A DNA stretch of 64,000 bases from Cloacimonetes bacterium UBA3541 (lineage in GTDB: Bacteria; Cloacimonadota; Cloacimonadia; Cloacimonadales; Cloacimonadaceae): assembly GCA_002376725.1 (NCBI GenBank), contig DFOM01000025.1, forward strand, positions 1 to 64,000, given 5' to 3'. The notes under the pieces were generated by a model. The model saw only the letters and a list, made by a program, of their open reading frames with translations. It was not told the origin of the DNA and did not search any database. How positions within the stretch are numbered: the first letter of the stretch is position 1; each line of letters begins with the position of its first letter. The translations under genes were made by a program, and so were the position numbers. Shown one piece after another: positions 62,899 through 64,000 of the stretch.

Positions 62899-64000
62899 TT
62901 AAGTTAGAAGTCTTTGGGTCTCCAGTGCTATCATCAATTCTTCATTAGTTGGAACTTTTAGTACTGTTACCAGGGAATCGGAAATACTTAATTGTTCTAT
63001 TTCACTACTAAATTTAGCATTAGCAGTTTGATCAAGTTTTATGCCTAAAGCTTCCATATCTTTACAGACCATTTCTCTTGCTAAGGGCATATTTTCTCCT
63101 ACTCCACCCGTAAATACTAAAACATCCAAACCGTTCATAACTGCATAATAGGAACCGATATATTTTTTAATCCGATAGCAATAAACTTCCAGAGCTTGCT
63201 TGGCTTTAATATTATCTTTTAAAAGGATTTCATCTTCAATGACTCTCATATCATTAGAAATCTTAGACAGGCCGAGCATACCGCTTTTCTTATTTAGTAT
63301 ACTATTGACTTCATCCACCGTTAAATCTAGGTGTTGTTGCATATAAATTGGGATTGAGGGGTCTATATCACCGCAACGAGTTCCCATCATCAAGCCTTCT
63401 AGAGGAGTGAATCCCATTGAAGTATCAATAGATTTTCCGTGTTCTATAGCTGTCATAGAAGCACCATTTCCCAGATGACAGGTGATAATTTTTAATTTAG
63501 TGATATCTTTTTGCAGAAATTTAGCTGCTTGCACGCTTACATATTTATGAGAAGTTCCGTGGAAACCATACCGTCTTATCTTGTGGTTTTCGTAATATTC
63601 TAAAGGAAGAGGATAAAGATAAGCTCTAGGGAGCATTGTCTGATGAAAAGCAGTATCAAAAAGTCCACATTGAGGAACCTCTGGCATATTCTTCTTTACT
63701 GCTTCTATTCCTTTTATATTTGCAGGATTATGTAGGGGCGCTAAGGGAATGCATTCTTTCATAATTCGAACTACATCATCCGTGATAACTACGGCATCAG
63801 AATAATATTCACCAGCATGGACTAATCTATGTCCAACAGCATCAATTTCTCGTTTATCCTTTATTACTCCGTTATTCGGGTCCAATAGAGAATCTATTAT
63901 CAATTGCAAACCTTGTTCGTGATTTTCAATTATCATCTCTTTCTTTTTCAAGGTATATTTCTCGCTTTTATAAGTAAAAAGGGAGAAATCTTCACCAATT
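62899..64000 (-). CDS. ackA: Acetate kinase, N-terminus cut by window end
   Basis: This makes ATP from acetyl phosphate in fermentation. About 366 of roughly 400 residues are inside the window; the frame stays open to base 64000 (IGEDFSLFTYKSEKY precedes the first in-window TTG at 63951, which would not be the real start). Motifs include VGHRLVHAGE, FDTAFHQTMLP, YGFHGTSHKYVS, CHLGNGASMTA and FTGGVGEN. It lies upstream of an S4 protein gene and probably leads that operon. A phosphotransacetylase gene is not in view. Confidence 0.95.
   Translation of the reverse strand, partial: IGEDFSLFTYKSEKYTLKKKEMIIENHEQGLQLIIDSLLDPNNGVIKDKREIDAVGHRLVHAGEYYSDAVVITDDVVRIMKECIPLAPLHNPANIKGIEAVKKNMPEVPQCGLFDTAFHQTMLPRAYLYPLPLEYYENHKIRRYGFHGTSHKYVSVQAAKFLQKDITKLKIITCHLGNGASMTAIEHGKSIDTSMGFTPLEGLMMGTRCGDIDPSIPIYMQQHLDLTVDEVNSILNKKSGMLGLSKISNDMRVIEDEILLKDNIKAKQALEVYCYRIKKYIGSYYAVMNGLDVLVFTGGVGENMPLAREMVCKDMEALGIKLDQTANAKFSSEIEQLSISDSLVTVLKVPTNEELMIALETQRLLT

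Noticed and set aside
1..64000. CRISPR arrays, tRNA or rRNA genes, insertion sequences
   Set aside because: I found no regularly spaced short repeats, no cloverleaf with TTCRA-type arm, no rRNA core sequence and no transposase-like gene.

Overview
The window is AT-rich, gene-dense bacterial DNA. Its gene content fits the candidate phylum Cloacimonadota (Candidatus Cloacimonas-like) or a close relative in the Fibrobacteres-Chlorobi-Bacteroidetes neighbourhood. The indicators are very large secreted proteins with a C-terminal FlgD/type-A-like sorting tail (NPFNPET ... SSGVYFYKM ... KKMI), an outer membrane with a TonB-dependent receptor and several predicted beta-barrels, GldA/F/G-type ABC genes, a B12-dependent lysine 5,6-aminomutase, and a transcarboxylase-like carboxyltransferase set. 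This is an assignment from gene content, not from rRNA; I see no rRNA, tRNA or CRISPR array.

Layout. 0-3.6 kb: Hsp20, then gcvH-gmk-omega-like protein-uracil DNA glycosylase-phosphoesterase. 4.1-13 kb: a tight forward run dapA, M16C protease, rsgA, nadK, recN, a DUF4349 protein and an NfeD-like protein. 13.6-16.5 kb: a reverse lipoprotein/TonB-receptor operon with a structured leader RNA. 16.8-21.5 kb: a Gld-type ABC transporter operon ending in a GNAT acetyltransferase that appears to start at ATT. 21.5-26.4 kb: reverse genes for a lipoprotein, a beta-barrel and a VWA membrane protein. 26.7-28.8 kb: split chromate transporter plus ispG. 28.9-35.4 kb: DUF4139 protein, second Hsp20, an unknown envelope operon, HU, a 29-residue mS38/bS22-like ribosomal protein, and a DEDD exonuclease. 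36-47 kb: Sel1-repeat protein, a decayed gene, and two giant cell-surface proteins (848 and 2071 residues). 47.3-55.3 kb: zinc-ribbon coiled-coil protein, nadC with a likely attenuator, HIT protein, tgt, rseP and kamED. 55.5-59.3 kb: methylmalonyl-CoA carboxyltransferase set. 59.3-64 kb: pyrR-pyrF, then reverse acetate kinase (cut by the window edge), S4 protein, membrane metallopeptidase and threonine aldolase.

How it fits together. KamDE (lysine fermentation), the 12S/5S-1.3S-like carboxyltransferase (propionate/methylmalonyl-CoA metabolism), GcvH, threonine aldolase and acetate kinase (ATP from acetyl phosphate) describe an anaerobic amino-acid/propionate metabolism. The secreted giant proteins, the TonB receptor and the unknown barrels form the cell-surface part.

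The most unusual signals are: (1) three genes whose correct N-termini can only be reached from non-AUG codons (ATT at 21088, CTG at 62615, probably CTG at 23530), all at tight operon junctions; (2) an intrinsic terminator directly in front of the nadC ribosome binding site; (3) a pseudoknot-capable leader before the lipoprotein/TonB-receptor operon; (4) a short gene with two in-frame stops at 37.7-38.0 kb; (5) adhesin-like domains nested inside fibronectin-type modules in the giant proteins.
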